Below are positions 32,232 to 43,519 of a DNA stretch of 64,000 bases, in pieces; the first letter of the stretch is position 1; each line of letters starts with the position of its first letter. The notes beneath the pieces were generated by a model. That model did no database searches, was not told the DNA's origin, and saw nothing but the letters and a program-made list of their open reading frames with translations. Source of the DNA: Maylandia zebra (Eukaryota > Chordata > Actinopteri > Cichliformes > Cichlidae); assembly GCF_041146795.1 (NCBI RefSeq), contig NC_135184.1, positions 7,802,467-7,866,466 on the forward strand. Direction: 5' to 3'. The translations under genes were made by a program, and so were the position numbers.

Positions 32232-34592
32232 TAGGCAAGGCAAGGCAAGGCAAGTTTATTTGTATAGCACAATTCAACAACAAGGTGATTCAAAGTGCTT
32301 TACAGAGATATTAGAAACAAGAACAAATAAAAAGCATGATTTAAAATTGATTAAAACAAGCAAATAAACTAACTAACTAATTAACAAACAAACAAACAAA
32401 CAAAACAGTATATAAAATCAAAACAGATAAAATCAGAACAGTAGATAAAATCAGTAGTTAAATGTAAGTTTTGAAATTTAAGCTTAAAGTGTGGATTTGG
32501 TGCTTTATTCAAATGCAGCTGAGAACAGGTGAGTCTTCAACCTGGATTTAAATAAACTGAGTGTTTCAGCTGATCTGAGGCTTTCTGGGAGTTTGTTCCA
32601 GATATAAGGAGCATAAAAGCTGAATGCAGCTTCTCCGTGTCTGGTTCTGACTCTGGGAACTGATAAAAGACCGGATCCAGATGACCTGAGGGATCTGGAA
32701 GGTTCATACTGGGTCAGGAGGTCATTGATGTATTTTGGTCCTAAACCATTCAGAGCTTTATAGACCAGCATCAGAACTTTAAAGTCTATCCTCTGACGGA
32801 CAGGCAGCCAGTGTAAGGACCTCAGAGCTGGACTGATGTGGTCCACTTTTTTGGTCTTAGTGAGGACTCGAGCAGCAGAGTTCTGAATGAGCTGTAGTTG
32901 TCTGACTGATTTTTTAGGTAGACCTGTAAAGATGCTGTTACAGTAATCAAGCCTACTAAAGATGAATGCATGGACTAGTTTTTCCAGGTCCTGTTGAGAC
33001 ATCAGATCTTTTATCCTTGATATATTCTTGAGGTGATAGTAAGCTGACTTTGTTATTGTCTTAATGTGTTTTTCTAAGTTTAGGTCTGCATCCATCACTA
33101 CACCCAAATTTCTCGCCTGGTTTGTGGTTTTTAGATGTATAGATTGAAGTTCTCTGGTGACCTGTAATCGTTTTTCTTTGGCGCCAAAGACTATTACCTC
33201 AGTTTTGTTTTTGTTTAGCTGGAGAAAATTGTGGCACAACCAGTCATTGATTTCCTCAATGCATTTACCAAGAGCCTGTACAGGGCCTCGGTCTCCTGGT
33301 GACATTGTGATATATATTTGTGTGTCATCTGCATAGCTGTGATAGTTTATTTTGTTGTTGTTTATAATCTGTGCCAGTGGGAGCATGTAGATGTTAAACA
33401 GAAGGGGTCCCAAGATGGAACCTTGGGGAACTCCACATGTGATACTTGTCTGCTCAGATGTGAAGTTACCTATTGATACAAAGTATTTCCTGTTTTCTAA
33501 GTATGTTTTGAACCAGTTTAGTACAGTTCCTGAAAGACCTGTCCAGTTCTCCAGTCGTTTGAGTAATATGTTGTGGTCAACTGTATCAAATGCTGCACTG
33601 AGATCCAGTAAAACTAGGACTGACATTTTTCCACTGTCTGTATTCAGACATATGTCATTAAACACTTTGGTCAGAGCGGTTTCAGTGCTGTGGTTCTGTC
33701 TAAAACCTGACTGGAAGGTGTCGTAGCAATTATTCTGTTTTAAGAAGTAACTGAGCTGTTGAGAAACTGCTTTTTCAATGATCTTACTTAAAAACGGGAG
33801 ATTTGAGATCGGCCTGTAGTTGTTCATTTGTGTCTTGTCAAGATTGTCCTTTTTCAGTATAGGTTTGATTACAGCAGTTTTTAGTGATTCTGGAAACACA
33901 CCTGATAATAAAGAAAAGTTGACGATCTGTAACAGGTCTGACTCTAAAGTCTTTGAGACCTTTTTGAAAAAACTTGTTGGCAGGACATCAAAACAGCAGG
34001 AGGAGTTCAGTTGACCTAAGATGTCCTCCAGGTCTTTGCTGTTAATAGGTTGAAACTGTTTCATGGTGTTTAAACAGTTTTTTGGTGGACACAGTACATA
34101 TCCTGGATCTGCTGTTGATGTACCAATTGCTTGTCTAATTTTTTGGATTTTTTCAGTGAAGAATTTGGCAAAGTCATTGCAGGCCATGGTCGAATGAAGT
34201 TCAGCTGCCACTGACACAGGAGGGTTTGTTAGCCTGTCAACTGTAGAAAATAAGACCCGAGCATTATGGCTGTTTTTAGTGATGATGTCAGAGAAGTAGG
34301 ACCTCCTTGCATTCCTCAGTTGTAAATTATAATTGTGAAGTTTCTCTTTATAAATGTCATAATGAACCTGGAGGTTTGTTTTTCTCCATCTGCGCTCAGC
34401 TTTCCTACACTCTCTTTTTTCATTTTTCACCAGTGTGGAGTTTCTCCATAGAGACTTTTTCCTTCCAGAGATAACCTTCACCTTAATGGGAGCAATAGTG
34501 TCCATTACATTTAACATGTTAGCATTGAAGCTATTGACGAGCTCATTGACTGACCCTCTGGGCAGGTCAGGTGTTAATGGGAAGACCTGGTT
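32232..34592 (-). mobile_element. L2-clade LINE, 5'-truncated, with open reverse transcriptase frame
   Basis: Minus-strand retrotransposon. Its 3' end at low coordinates is a run of (AGGCA)n-like units at 32232-32253, preceded in element order by the agcacaattcaacaac / ttcaaagtgctttaca text usual for fish L2 tails. The frame upstream of the stop at 32505 is open for about 2.08 kb to 34592, where homology and frame stop together, marking the 5' truncation. No endonuclease domain remains. A lightly mutated copy, so probably a fairly recent insertion. Confidence 0.85.
32505..34517 (-). CDS. L2 LINE ORF2 fragment: reverse transcriptase
   Basis: A 670-codon uninterrupted frame (open a further 25 codons upstream). 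RNA-directed DNA polymerase motifs appear in order: [20 protein letters not shown], the Asp-containing LDLSAAFDTVDH, GVPQGSILGPLLFNIYM, and the catalytic YADD in HSYADDTQIY, followed by thumb-like LNKNKTEVIVFG and the C-terminal SRLDYCNSIFTGLP and LHWLPVRQRIDFK blocks seen in CR1/L2 LINEs. The apurinic-type endonuclease that should precede it is missing, so this copy cannot move on its own. The plus-strand ORFs over it are shadows. Confidence 0.9.
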   Translation of the reverse strand: MLNVMDTIAPIKVKVISGRKKSLWRNSTLVKNEKRECRKAERRWRKTNLQVHYDIYKEKLHNYNLQLRNARRSYFSDIITKNSHNARVLFSTVDRLTNPPVSVAAELHSTMACNDFAKFFTEKIQKIRQAIGTSTADPGYVLCPPKNCLNTMKQFQPINSKDLEDILGQLNSSCCFDVLPTSFFKKVSKTLESDLLQIVNFSLLSGVFPESLKTAVIKPILKKDNLDKTQMNNYRPISNLPFLSKIIEKAVSQQLSYFLKQNNCYDTFQSGFRQNHSTETALTKVFNDICLNTDSGKMSVLVLLDLSAAFDTVDHNILLKRLENWTGLSGTVLNWFKTYLENRKYFVSIGNFTSEQTSITCGVPQGSILGPLLFNIYMLPLAQIINNNKINYHSYADDTQIYITMSPGDRGPVQALGKCIEEINDWLCHNFLQLNKNKTEVIVFGAKEKRLQVTRELQSIHLKTTNQARNLGVVMDADLNLEKHIKTITKSAYYHLKNISRIKDLMSQQDLEKLVHAFIFSRLDYCNSIFTGLPKKSVRQLQLIQNSAARVLTKTKKVDHISPALRSLHWLPVRQRIDFKVLMLVYKALNGLGPKYINDLLTQYEPSRSLRSSGSGLLSVPRVRTRHGEAAFSFYAPYIWNKLPESLRSAETLSLFKSRLKTHLFSAAFE

Positions 34593-34599
34593 AAAAATT

Positions 34600-35945
34600 T
34601 AACCACTCTTTCTAAATAAAAACATATATTCTTTTTAAATACATTATTTTAAAAGCTTTAATATTCACCACATAAACGTGAAGGCAATTTCTGCAGCTCC
34701 AGAGTACAAAATCTAGTGTAATGGCTGGCCTCGCTCTTACTTTTCCCTCCTTTTGGGGTTCTTGATCCCACAATGCATTGTAGTAGTTAAGAAATACAGG
34801 AGGATCACCTGTAGGTAACTTATATGGTAAGTTCCTTCTCATTTATACAGTACATTGTACTGTTTTCTGTGCTCGGCAACTGGGAGTTACCAGAGAAACC
34901 TTACTAACTTTAAGTTAAAAAAGAAACAGCAATTAGACAAAGGCATCTGGTCGAAAAAAGGAGAACAACAACAATTACATCAATTTATATTGTTTTATCT
35001 TTTCAAGAACAGGTCACAGTGTTCATGTAAATAATCGCACTGCCAGAGGAGGGAGACAAAAGCTTTTGCCACAGTTATGAGGCAATTCAAATCTGGTTAC
35101 AACTGGACGGAAATCCCTTCCCAAGCTAGATTTAAGCACCTGATGAGCAGTATCATGTAGGGAAAGGTGGCTGTGAAATATGCAACTTTCAAAGGAAAAC
35201 ATTAAGACAATATTTTAGTTTCATGTTCATTAGTCTAATCACTGCTGTGTACCACAGCTCTATTTTTTATGGATCTGGAACCTTTCCAGAGGACCTGATG
35301 CTTTTTCATAAAATGAAGCAGACATAGCCAGTACAGGTTTTATCAGGATAAATTTGTCATTAACTTTATGTAAAAATCGAAAGAGACGTGGCATTATAAT
35401 GTAAATGCTATGAATTAAACTATTTTTTTAGATTTTACTATAAAGCTAATTTATTATTGTTGTTTTAAATAAACTTCATGTTTATTGATTAATGTTAAAG
35501 TACATGTGGAAGTACTCCCAGAACTCAGTAACAGCAGAGGTGGTGTTGGTGATGGTGGTTTGACAGAAATCAGAAAAGCTGTACAGCTGGCCGATTTGGA
35601 GAAGAATTTAAATAGATTTGAGAAAGACTGATAAAACTATACACTTGAGGAATTACAATTTTAGACAATAAGGAAGAGTTGCTAGCTCCACAGTCAGTGT
35701 CCCAGAAATTATAGCTTGCCCTACCATGGAGTTTCATTAGACTGCTGGTAATGGATAAACCATGACAACTTCTGGCTTTGTGCAGCTGTTCATTACCGGC
35801 AACTGTAGCCAGATCCAAAAATGTGTGCCCTTATTGCTATGCTTCTTTTACTTTACTTTGGCTATGCGTTATTTTTTTTTACACAATAAAACTGTGTACT
35901 ATTAATTTGAAAACATAACTTTCTTGTACAAAGACTGAGTGTGTG
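34600..35945. other. Spacer with no recognisable gene
   Basis: AT-rich, short ORFs without domains, no exon-like structure seen. Confidence 0.4.
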
Positions 35946-35991
35946 AAGATGGTAAAATAACTAACTATAAGCTTAGTTATTTTACCATCTT
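35946..35991. repeat. Perfect 19-bp snap-back inverted repeat
   Basis: Arms 35946-35964 and 35973-35991 are exact reverse complements (AAGATGGTAAAATAACTAA and its partner) around an 8-nt loop. No transposon ends nearby. Confidence 0.85.
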
Positions 35992-36116
35992 AGAGAGTGA
36001 TTCATTTAAAGCAGAGTTTGTTTCAGAGAAGGCTTTGTCACCCTATGTCAAGGGTCATAGCCAATGATTACATTTTGGAAAATGAAGAAGGAAGAATTAT
36101 ATATATTAAATATTAC

Positions 36117-36330
36117 CATGCACACACCAACCAGGACCCAAGCCCCCGAGGCCCACCAGGAGCCCCTGCATCCCCAAGCCCCCAAGCCTGTCCCAGACCC
36201 AACCAGTGGCCAACAGGCTACCTGGCCAGTAACCCACGTCCACCAGCACAGACCCTTCCCAAGCTCTGCTGCCCGCAGCCACCAGGAAAACGCCACCCAA
36301 AAGCCACCCAAGCCCCCATCCAGGTCATGA
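36117..36330. repeat. C-rich, proline-codon-rich patch of unknown origin
   Basis: A 200-bp island of C-rich text (cccccaagcctgtcccagac and similar) in AT-rich DNA. ORFs of 64 to 127 codons are open in several frames on both strands, which is what biased composition produces, so no gene is called. Possibly part of an unlisted repeat. Confidence 0.4.
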
Positions 36331-36479
36331 ATAAACCTGAGCCCTCAGCTCAGTTTAAAACCTTTGTTTTCAAAATATGATTGTTTCTATAGGTCAAACT
36401 TTCTAATGAAAGTGCATGAAAGTGTCAGCAACCTGATCCACAAAGAGGTTGGTCATTCCTAGTGTCCTGTGTGGTTTGA

Positions 36480-37890
36480 ATAAGTTACTCTGAAAAAGAT
36501 GTGACCTTAAGTTTAATGTTCACACTAAAATCATCGAAGGCCTGAGAGTGATGTGTTCAGAACAGAGTGTATTTTTTTTTCAATCATTTAAGACTACTTA
36601 GGAATTCAAATGTTTGTCTTCCAGTATAAACAGGGCATTGCACACTTTTAAAAAGAGTGCACTTCAGTCACCAACAGTAGAGGCTTGGAGAATTTCAACT
36701 TCTAGAAATGATGCTGGAAATGCATCATTTCTCCCTTGACACTTGTGAGCCCAAAAAATGTAGATTTACTGACATAATCAGCTGTTCCTCATGTTTCTCA
36801 ACAAGTGCAGGAAGAAATTGAGATTCTTGTCTGTGAAGGTACTCAGCTTGGAAATAAAAGCGTCTGTGCTTCTTTAGTCCAGATGTTTTTCGTTCTAAGC
36901 TCCTTAAATTGAGATTCTTATTAATCCAATTCTCAAGAGAGTGCAGTAGCAGGAATAATATTATGGTTTGATCCAGGATTTGAAGCTGCATCATGACTGC
37001 TGCGGTACATATTTCAGGATGTCAGCTCGTTTTGGCAGAGTTGGGACCACATCTGTGAAGGCAAAGAAATAATTCCAAACAGCGTGATTGACCCAGAGCA
37101 GCTTCTAGCTGTGTGTAAAATAGTAATGGTTTACTATTTCGCTACATGCCTACTTCTTGCCAGATCTAGAGGTCTGATTGGTGAGATCTCTTTATTGACA
37201 TGCAAAAATAAGAAAAATCTGACTCTGAAAAAGTAAACGCCATAAATTCGTCCTGCAAAATTGCACAGTCAGTGTTAAAAATGAGTTCAAAAATTTTTTA
37301 ACTCATTTTTGAACGCACAAAATATTTGAGTGAATTTTAAGTGTCCAGCGTCTAAAGGCTTTAAGTGACCGTGATATTACTCACTAGGCTAAGACTTGTT
37401 ATTGTCTTTTAGAGACGTCTTGATTACTTCACTGAATGACGTACTATAATCATGTCATATTACCAGGTAACAACCACATATAAAGAATTTTGTTTTGTAG
37501 TGTTCCTTCATCTTGTACCTCCTGATTACCAACACCTCTAGATGAATGACTTCTACGTTTACCCTGACTGGGGGTACACACTAGGATGGACCATGAGTCT
37601 GTCTTCTGTTCTCTTGGTACCACTATTCGCAGCTGTACAGATGTATTTAACACCAGGCACTTCCAAACAGGTCCGTGCTGAGTCAAGATACTCGTGCTAT
37701 TTTGCTTAAAACACACTGCACTGATTTATCTGTGTTATTATAATTTAAAAACTTATTCACGAATCGCTAGTCCTTTCCTGTGTTCTAGCGTTTGCACGTA
37801 CTTTGTTGTCCAACTGAAGAACCAGTGACGTGCATAGAAATATAAGCAGTCAAACAAAATGTTGACATTTGTAAAGCTGAAGACCTTTTT
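36480..37890 (+). pseudogene. Dead partial copy A of the SLC6 transporter gene
   Basis: Four pieces match the intact gene at 39.7-50.2 kb in order. The block 36480-36690 matches the promoter/first-exon block 39695-39930 (shared gtgaccttaagtttaatgtt). The end of exon 12 with its donor is at about 36711-36752. Exon 13 lies at 37501-37670, 170 nt against 171, with a 1-nt deletion in the LVDYQ region and a TAG soon after. Exon 14 starts at 37789 after a kept acceptor and has in-frame stops. Exons 1-11 are absent. The remains of a tandem duplicate that lost its middle. Confidence 0.85.
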
Positions 37891-38379
37891 TTTCACCACG
37901 TTTTTGTGAATTCATTTTATGATTTAATGAATCATTTTTTTGTGAACTCATATTTCTGTACCTCTTTGAATGTGGTAAGATAAGATGCAAACATAAAATA
38001 GTCTCAGCATATTCTCTTGTCATAGCAAACTTGCTTTATACTTCATGCACAGTTTTATTTCGTTTCCAGTGTGTGATTGTGCAAGTATAATCTAAGTGCT
38101 TATCAAAATATGCAACAGGCAGTAACAGTTTCTCCTTAACATGTCTTAAGAAGAACACTTACTGAGTTTACTGTCATTGCATGCTCATTAAAATGTACAG
38201 ATCACAGCTGAAAGGTGTAAAAGTTTATGTGTTGATGCAAGTTCAATCATCCAGGTAAGGAATTCCCAAAACGTCCAGATGAACAGAATCAACTTTTTGG
38301 GGTGTAAAGGTTTAGTTTTTGTCTCTAAAACTAAATACTTCAGATTGATTAAACACTTTTTCTTACTAGGAGTCAAGAT

Positions 38380-38960
38380 TCCCCCTGTTATTCAGCAATG
38401 ATACACTTAATTGCTGAATAACTGTGGTTGGCATAACATCCTCACCTTTTCAGAGAGCCTCCATCTTCTACCTGGTTGATTAGAAACAACTTGTACATTT
38501 ACGCTGCCTAGGCGTAAGCACTATGATGGCGCAGGACTTTATCCTATGTTCTCTTGGACCGAATGAAGGCAGTTAGACAGATTTGTTTGTATAATAATTT
38601 ATTTCAGATCTCTCACCGTCTAAGCTCAACGTGGTCCGTTCCTCTCGCTTCACTCCAGCCGTGTCTGTCCTTTATTACCCTGCTGAACATCTGTGGTATG
38701 ATGACAGAAAATATGATGACTTCCCCCTCCCGTGTTTAATGTTACCTGTAAAGTCACATTAGCTATATCTTTCAATCAATAAACCATTAGATTATTCAGC
38801 CAAACGCTGAAAAGAATCCATCTTATGTGCGTATTTTTCTTTTTTCCTTGCTTTGCGCTTTTATTATATGCTGCCAGATCGGATTCTTTTTTAAGCTTTC
38901 TTCCTTGCCTTCGTTATGTGTCTTTAAATGCTCTGTCAGAACTAATAAAAACTTTCAACA
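38380..38960 (+). pseudogene. Dead partial copy B of the SLC6 transporter gene (exons 13-14)
   Basis: An exon 13-like stretch starts at about 38454 after a cttttcag acceptor and contains YLVD followed by a stop; an exon 14-like stretch sits near 38655-38700. The flanks, including attattcagccaaacgctga and the text to about 38960, match copy D at 53690-54550 more closely than the intact gene, so B and D share a more recent ancestor. A 13-bp perfect hairpin (38387-38399 with 38410-38422) lies just upstream of the exon. Confidence 0.75.
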
Positions 38961-39694
38961 CGAGAACACAGCGGCCCAGCTCTCAACTCCTCCCGAACAG
39001 ATCCAGTGAGGCGGGGAACAGGGCTGAGCCCCGGGGCTTAGTGGCGGGTTGCTGCAGAACGACGACCTCGGTTCTGGCTTGATTCCGTGAAACGCTGAGT
39101 TGAGAACAATTTTGCATGAGCGGATCGAAGGAACTCACCGAAGCGCTCAAATAACTGGTGGGTTTCTCGGAGCTGCTGAACCACGGTGCCTAGGACTTTT
39201 CATGTTGCTTGAAATTGCGCATTGACGTAAATGTATTGGGCACGTGGGGTCAATGGGTTGACCAGATCGTTCTGTCATAAGCAATGCTCACGGTTACCCG
39301 GAAAGCAGACTCGGACACGTGATGAGTGTATTAAAAGGTTTATTTACAAAGTAACATAGCACGTCTGACTAAATTAGGCTTGCGGAGTGGAACTGCTGCA
39401 GGAGAGTAACTGGAGTGGTCTGCGTGAAGAGGGAGAGTTAGAGGGAAGGAATGATATGCGGGATACTGTAAGTCATGAAAAATGTTGCCTTATTTGTATT
39501 TAGAGGCAGCACAGGAAAGGGTACTGCGCCCACCGATTCACCTGCTGCATGAGGCAGAACAATCTCAACCTACCCAGTCCCCTAATAACTAGTTTCTAAA
39601 ACCACCTTAAAAACATTTAGAAAATCAAAAACAGGAAGAAGACAGAAAAAGTACAGAAGTACATCTACAATCCACATCCACAATAGGTTATTGT

Positions 39695-39968
39695 TTATGT
39701 CTCTGCCTGGTTAGGTCACTCTGACAAATATGTGACCTTAAGTTTAATGTTCACACTGAAAGCAGACCTGAGGGCGACTAGTTTAAACATACATATTCAG
39801 GCAGAACTGTCTGTTAATTAATAATTTAAAACATTCTAAAGATCAAATGTTGGACTTCCAGCCCAAACACGGGCCACCAAAAGGCATTTAAAAAGAGGAG
39901 AGCCTAATTCATCAGCAGTAGACGCTTGGAGTTGAAATCAGGGTCAATACTTCATCACTTAACGAACA
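39695..39968 (+). promoter_or_regulatory. Probable promoter and noncoding first exon of the SLC6 gene
   Basis: This block is conserved with 36480-36690 although it codes for nothing, and it lies upstream of the intact gene. It holds a TATA-like tttaaaaagagg at about 39887 and ends in a splice donor (ACAG followed by gtgagaac at 39969). A matching acceptor lies at about 42372 (acaacag), 20 nt before the ATG, and the dead copies at 50953 and 56428 retain an acceptor in the same place before their ATG. Together these suggest a first exon at about 39915-39968 spliced to 42373. Inferred, not proven. Confidence 0.5.
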
Positions 39969-41115
39969 GGTGAGAACTTGGATGTTACAAAGTTCAGGAA
40001 ATTTAATTTTCTTTGTGTGTGTGTGTTTGTGAAAACCAACTTATGTTTAATATTCCACGTGTCTGTATTTATAATAGGTGCCTTTCCTCCCAGCAGCGAA
40101 TACATCCACAACGCTAATTAATCCTTTCAGAAAAATCTTTACAATGTTCAAAGGTCGCTTGACTGATGTTCATCTTTTTGGGTAATGATAAATAATGATA
40201 GAATTAATAATGAAAACACCTTGAAACAGTCTGAAGATATTTTGAGAGTTGTTCAGAGTGAGTTTTGACAACACTAACAAAGGGAAGTGTCACTGCAAAT
40301 GTTTTTGGTTCATTCACTCTTTCACAAATACCTGTGAACACTCGCGTTTTCTCCGGGTCCGCTCCTTCTTTAAAGCAGTGTTACTTTTGTTGACCAATAT
40401 TAGTTTTGTCAGCGGCCTTTTTTTCCTGACGAAAACAAGACGACAACTAAATAAAAAATAGAAATGACATGGTTTGGCTCTTCAATTCAACCAGTTTCAG
40501 TTTTCACCGTCATCAAGGTCTGCAAGCATTAAAAAAAACATGGTTAGCTTCCTCCTGTAAGTGTCTGTAAGTGGTCGAAAAGTCCGCAAGTCTTGAAAAT
40601 AGAATCAAATCAGACTTAAAGCCAAACCTTTAATTTCAAAGGACGTAACTGTCTTTTTCGTCTTTGTTTATGTGACATTATTGTTTCAGTTATCTATGTG
40701 TATTGTTGTTTGGTTACTGAAAATGCAATTATTTTGAAAGTGCAGGACAAAAAGCTGTGATGAAATTTCACACTTTCGTCAAAGAATAAAAAGGAGATAA
40801 ACATGTTCTAGATCCAATCAGATTTAATTAAGTTGTGTAGAAAGGCGAGACGAGTTTCGAACCTCCCGAACATCTCCAATCATCGGTTTGCAGGCGATCT
40901 TTGCGCAGGATGCTGAAGGATCTAACTGCAGTCTCGGCTGCTGTTTAACGGTTTCAGTTCTCTTCACTGCGAAAACTCCATAAAAAGCAACAAATTTCAT
41001 GTGTGAATTTTCCACACAAGATATCTGCAAACTGGGGCGGGCTGGGACCAGAGGCGGAGCCAGACATTTGAAACACCTGGGGCTTAGCCCTAAAGGGTAG
41101 TATGCATGTGGGATA

Positions 41116-41143
41116 TTTTTTTTTTTTTTTGGGGGGGGGGGGG
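41116..41143. repeat. T15-G13 homopolymer junction
   Basis: Fifteen T followed directly by thirteen G. Likely unstable and prone to sequencing error. Next to it (41050-41100) is a short gaggcggagccagac segment resembling repeat text, not assigned. Confidence 0.8.
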
Positions 41144-41742
41144 TTAGAAATGACTGAAAGATTAATAGTCTCTGTTTTCAGTTTTGTTAAAAAAAGAATG
41201 GCTTCATATAGGGAAAAATATATATCACATGCAGGACACCTTAAACTAGTTTTTTAATTAAGCAGCAAGGCAGAACAAAGTCGGGGCTGTATCAAGACAC
41301 GAGGACTAAACCCCAATTCAACCAGACCCAGAACTGATCCGGAATTAAAACAGGACTACAACAGTTCAAAATCAGGACTACTGAGGACTTAACCAAGACA
41401 GAACCAGAATCAGAACTAGATGATAGTAGCACTAAAAATCATCATAGACCTGCACTACACTTGTTTTTTTAATTCTACCAAAGTCCACTATTTAGATTGA
41501 GAAAAGTTTATATAATTATTTAGCCTTGTTGTATAAACAAGCCTGCATAACTTAATAAATGTAGAATTTGAAAAATAGCAAACCTAAAAAGAAACACTAG
41601 GTACGAGATGCATGAGTACCTATGATACGGTGATACTTTTGGTAAACAACCATTTGACTAACATGTGTGTCTCACCTGCTCTTGTTCCATCTCTGTTCTG
41701 TCCTCATTCTCCATCTCCCTCTCTGTTCCTCTCTCTCCCTCT

Positions 41743-42075
41743 TTTGTGCTGACAATCATCAAATATGATGATTGTCAGCACAAACACCTGACCGGGGTCG
41801 GGTTTTTTGTCCTAGCCTGGGACAAAAAACCCGACCGGGGTGTTCTGGTAATCCGTCCTGACAAACCATCCTACCCGTTGTTTCTGCGCAACTTTATTTT
41901 AAAACCCGATTTTAAAATAAAGTTAAGTTGCAAACCGTCCTACCTTTATGAATATGAGCTAGAAGCATACGCTGATGGGTAAAGTTAAGTGGCAAACCGT
42001 CCTAACTATTTAAATTTATGCTGGAATTGTGTGACAGCAGGAATGTGCATCAAGTACATATGGTAGGACGTTTTG
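41743..42075. repeat. Three successive perfect hairpins plus short repeats
   Basis: Hairpin 1: arms 41743-41761 and 41766-41784, 19 bp, loop 4. Hairpin 2: arms 41796-41812 and 41820-41836, 17 bp, loop 7. Hairpin 3: arms 41890-41904 and 41910-41924, 15 bp, loop 5. All pair perfectly. Around them a CAAACCGTCCTA motif occurs at 41862 (one change), 41931 and 41993, and inverted at 42064-42075; 41919-41942 and 41981-42004 are a 24-bp direct repeat with one mismatch. A further 9-bp hairpin is at 42127-42146. Lies 320-650 bp upstream of the SLC6 start codon, in the presumed 5' intron. Confidence 0.9.
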
Positions 42076-42392
42076 CCAACGCAGGAACACATATCTGGTA
42101 ACTCCGATTATGCAAAACACAGGACTGTTAATATTCCAATATTAACCCTTTCATCACACTTGGCCAAATTACTGTGACCCAAATGACTTACTAAAATCTT
42201 GTTTTTGAGATAACTACACAGATTTCGGTCATCGCGCGTAATTGGAGTGCACGCTGCGGAGACTGTTACCGGTCAACTGCCACGTGCATTCCCAAAGCCT
42301 TATAATAATTTATATTGTTCATAACTTAATGAAACTACACCAAAACACTTAAAGCTCTCTACTGCACAACAGGCGAAATCCTTCGCCTTGAG

Positions 42393-43472
42393 ATGAACAA
42401 AGGAAGAGTAAAGCGAAGTCAGAACACTGCTGGAGACAGAGGACGGTGGGCCAACAAAACAGAATATCTTCTGGTCGTTGCAGGAAATGTGGTGGGTCTG
42501 GGCAACGTGTGGAGATTTCCTTATCTCTGCTACAAGAATGGTGGAGGTGAGTTAAAAGGATCATTGCCGAGTAGCATAAAAAAGATCACATTCGATGCTA
42601 CATAATCATCTTGGTTTGAATATTCTCAGGTGCCTTTCTGGTGCCATATTGTCTCTTAGCTGTGGTGTGTGGGATACCATTGTTCCTAATGGAGACTTCA
42701 TTAGGTCAGTACACTCAAGAAGGATTTATCACCTGCTGGAGGAAACTGTGTCCACTGGCACAAGGTATATTTGCTCAGTTAAAATATTAAATCAGCAGGG
42801 AAAATAAGAAATTATATTTGAAGTTTTAAATGCTCATGTTGTATTAGCTCCACAGATTACAACATTTTAACCATCATTTTTATTTCCATCATAGGAATTG
42901 GATATGGAGCTTTCATAATGAAACTTTATGACTTTAGCTACATTTTAATACAAGTCTGGGCTCTCTTCTACCTCGTGTTTTCATTCAGCTCCCAGCTGCC
43001 ATGGGTCAGCTGTGAGAACACCTGGAATACAGGTAAGGCAACATTCAATCAGCAAAAAAGGCATGATATTAGCAACAGTTTTAGATTTGTAAATATATAA
43101 AAGTAAGTTGCAAGAAATGACTGTAATCACAACATAATCCCCCCCGAAATAGATGTGAACACTCATAAGAAAACAGTATAAACACAAAATCAGTCTTTCC
43201 ATTTTCAGCTTTGTATATTTTTATCTATCATCTTCTTTTATCTATCAGGCTATTACTGTAGTATAGCATAGTATATTACTGTAGTATAGTATATATAGTA
43301 GTATATAGCAGTATATAACAGTTTACCTCACATTAATGGTTAAATTGATTGTTTTCCTGTTCCACCTGGAGCATCTCTTCAGGGAAACTAAACTTATTAT
43401 TCATACAGACATGTATTTTAGTCATAAACAAATTATATTCTTTAACTATAAATATACATCAACTGAATAAAC

Positions 43473-43519
<47 letters not shown>

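Noticed and set aside
36997..37320. Nested inverted repeats around 37281-37314
   Set aside because: Three competing short arms made of A/T runs (9 bp at best); too weak to count with the perfect snap-backs.
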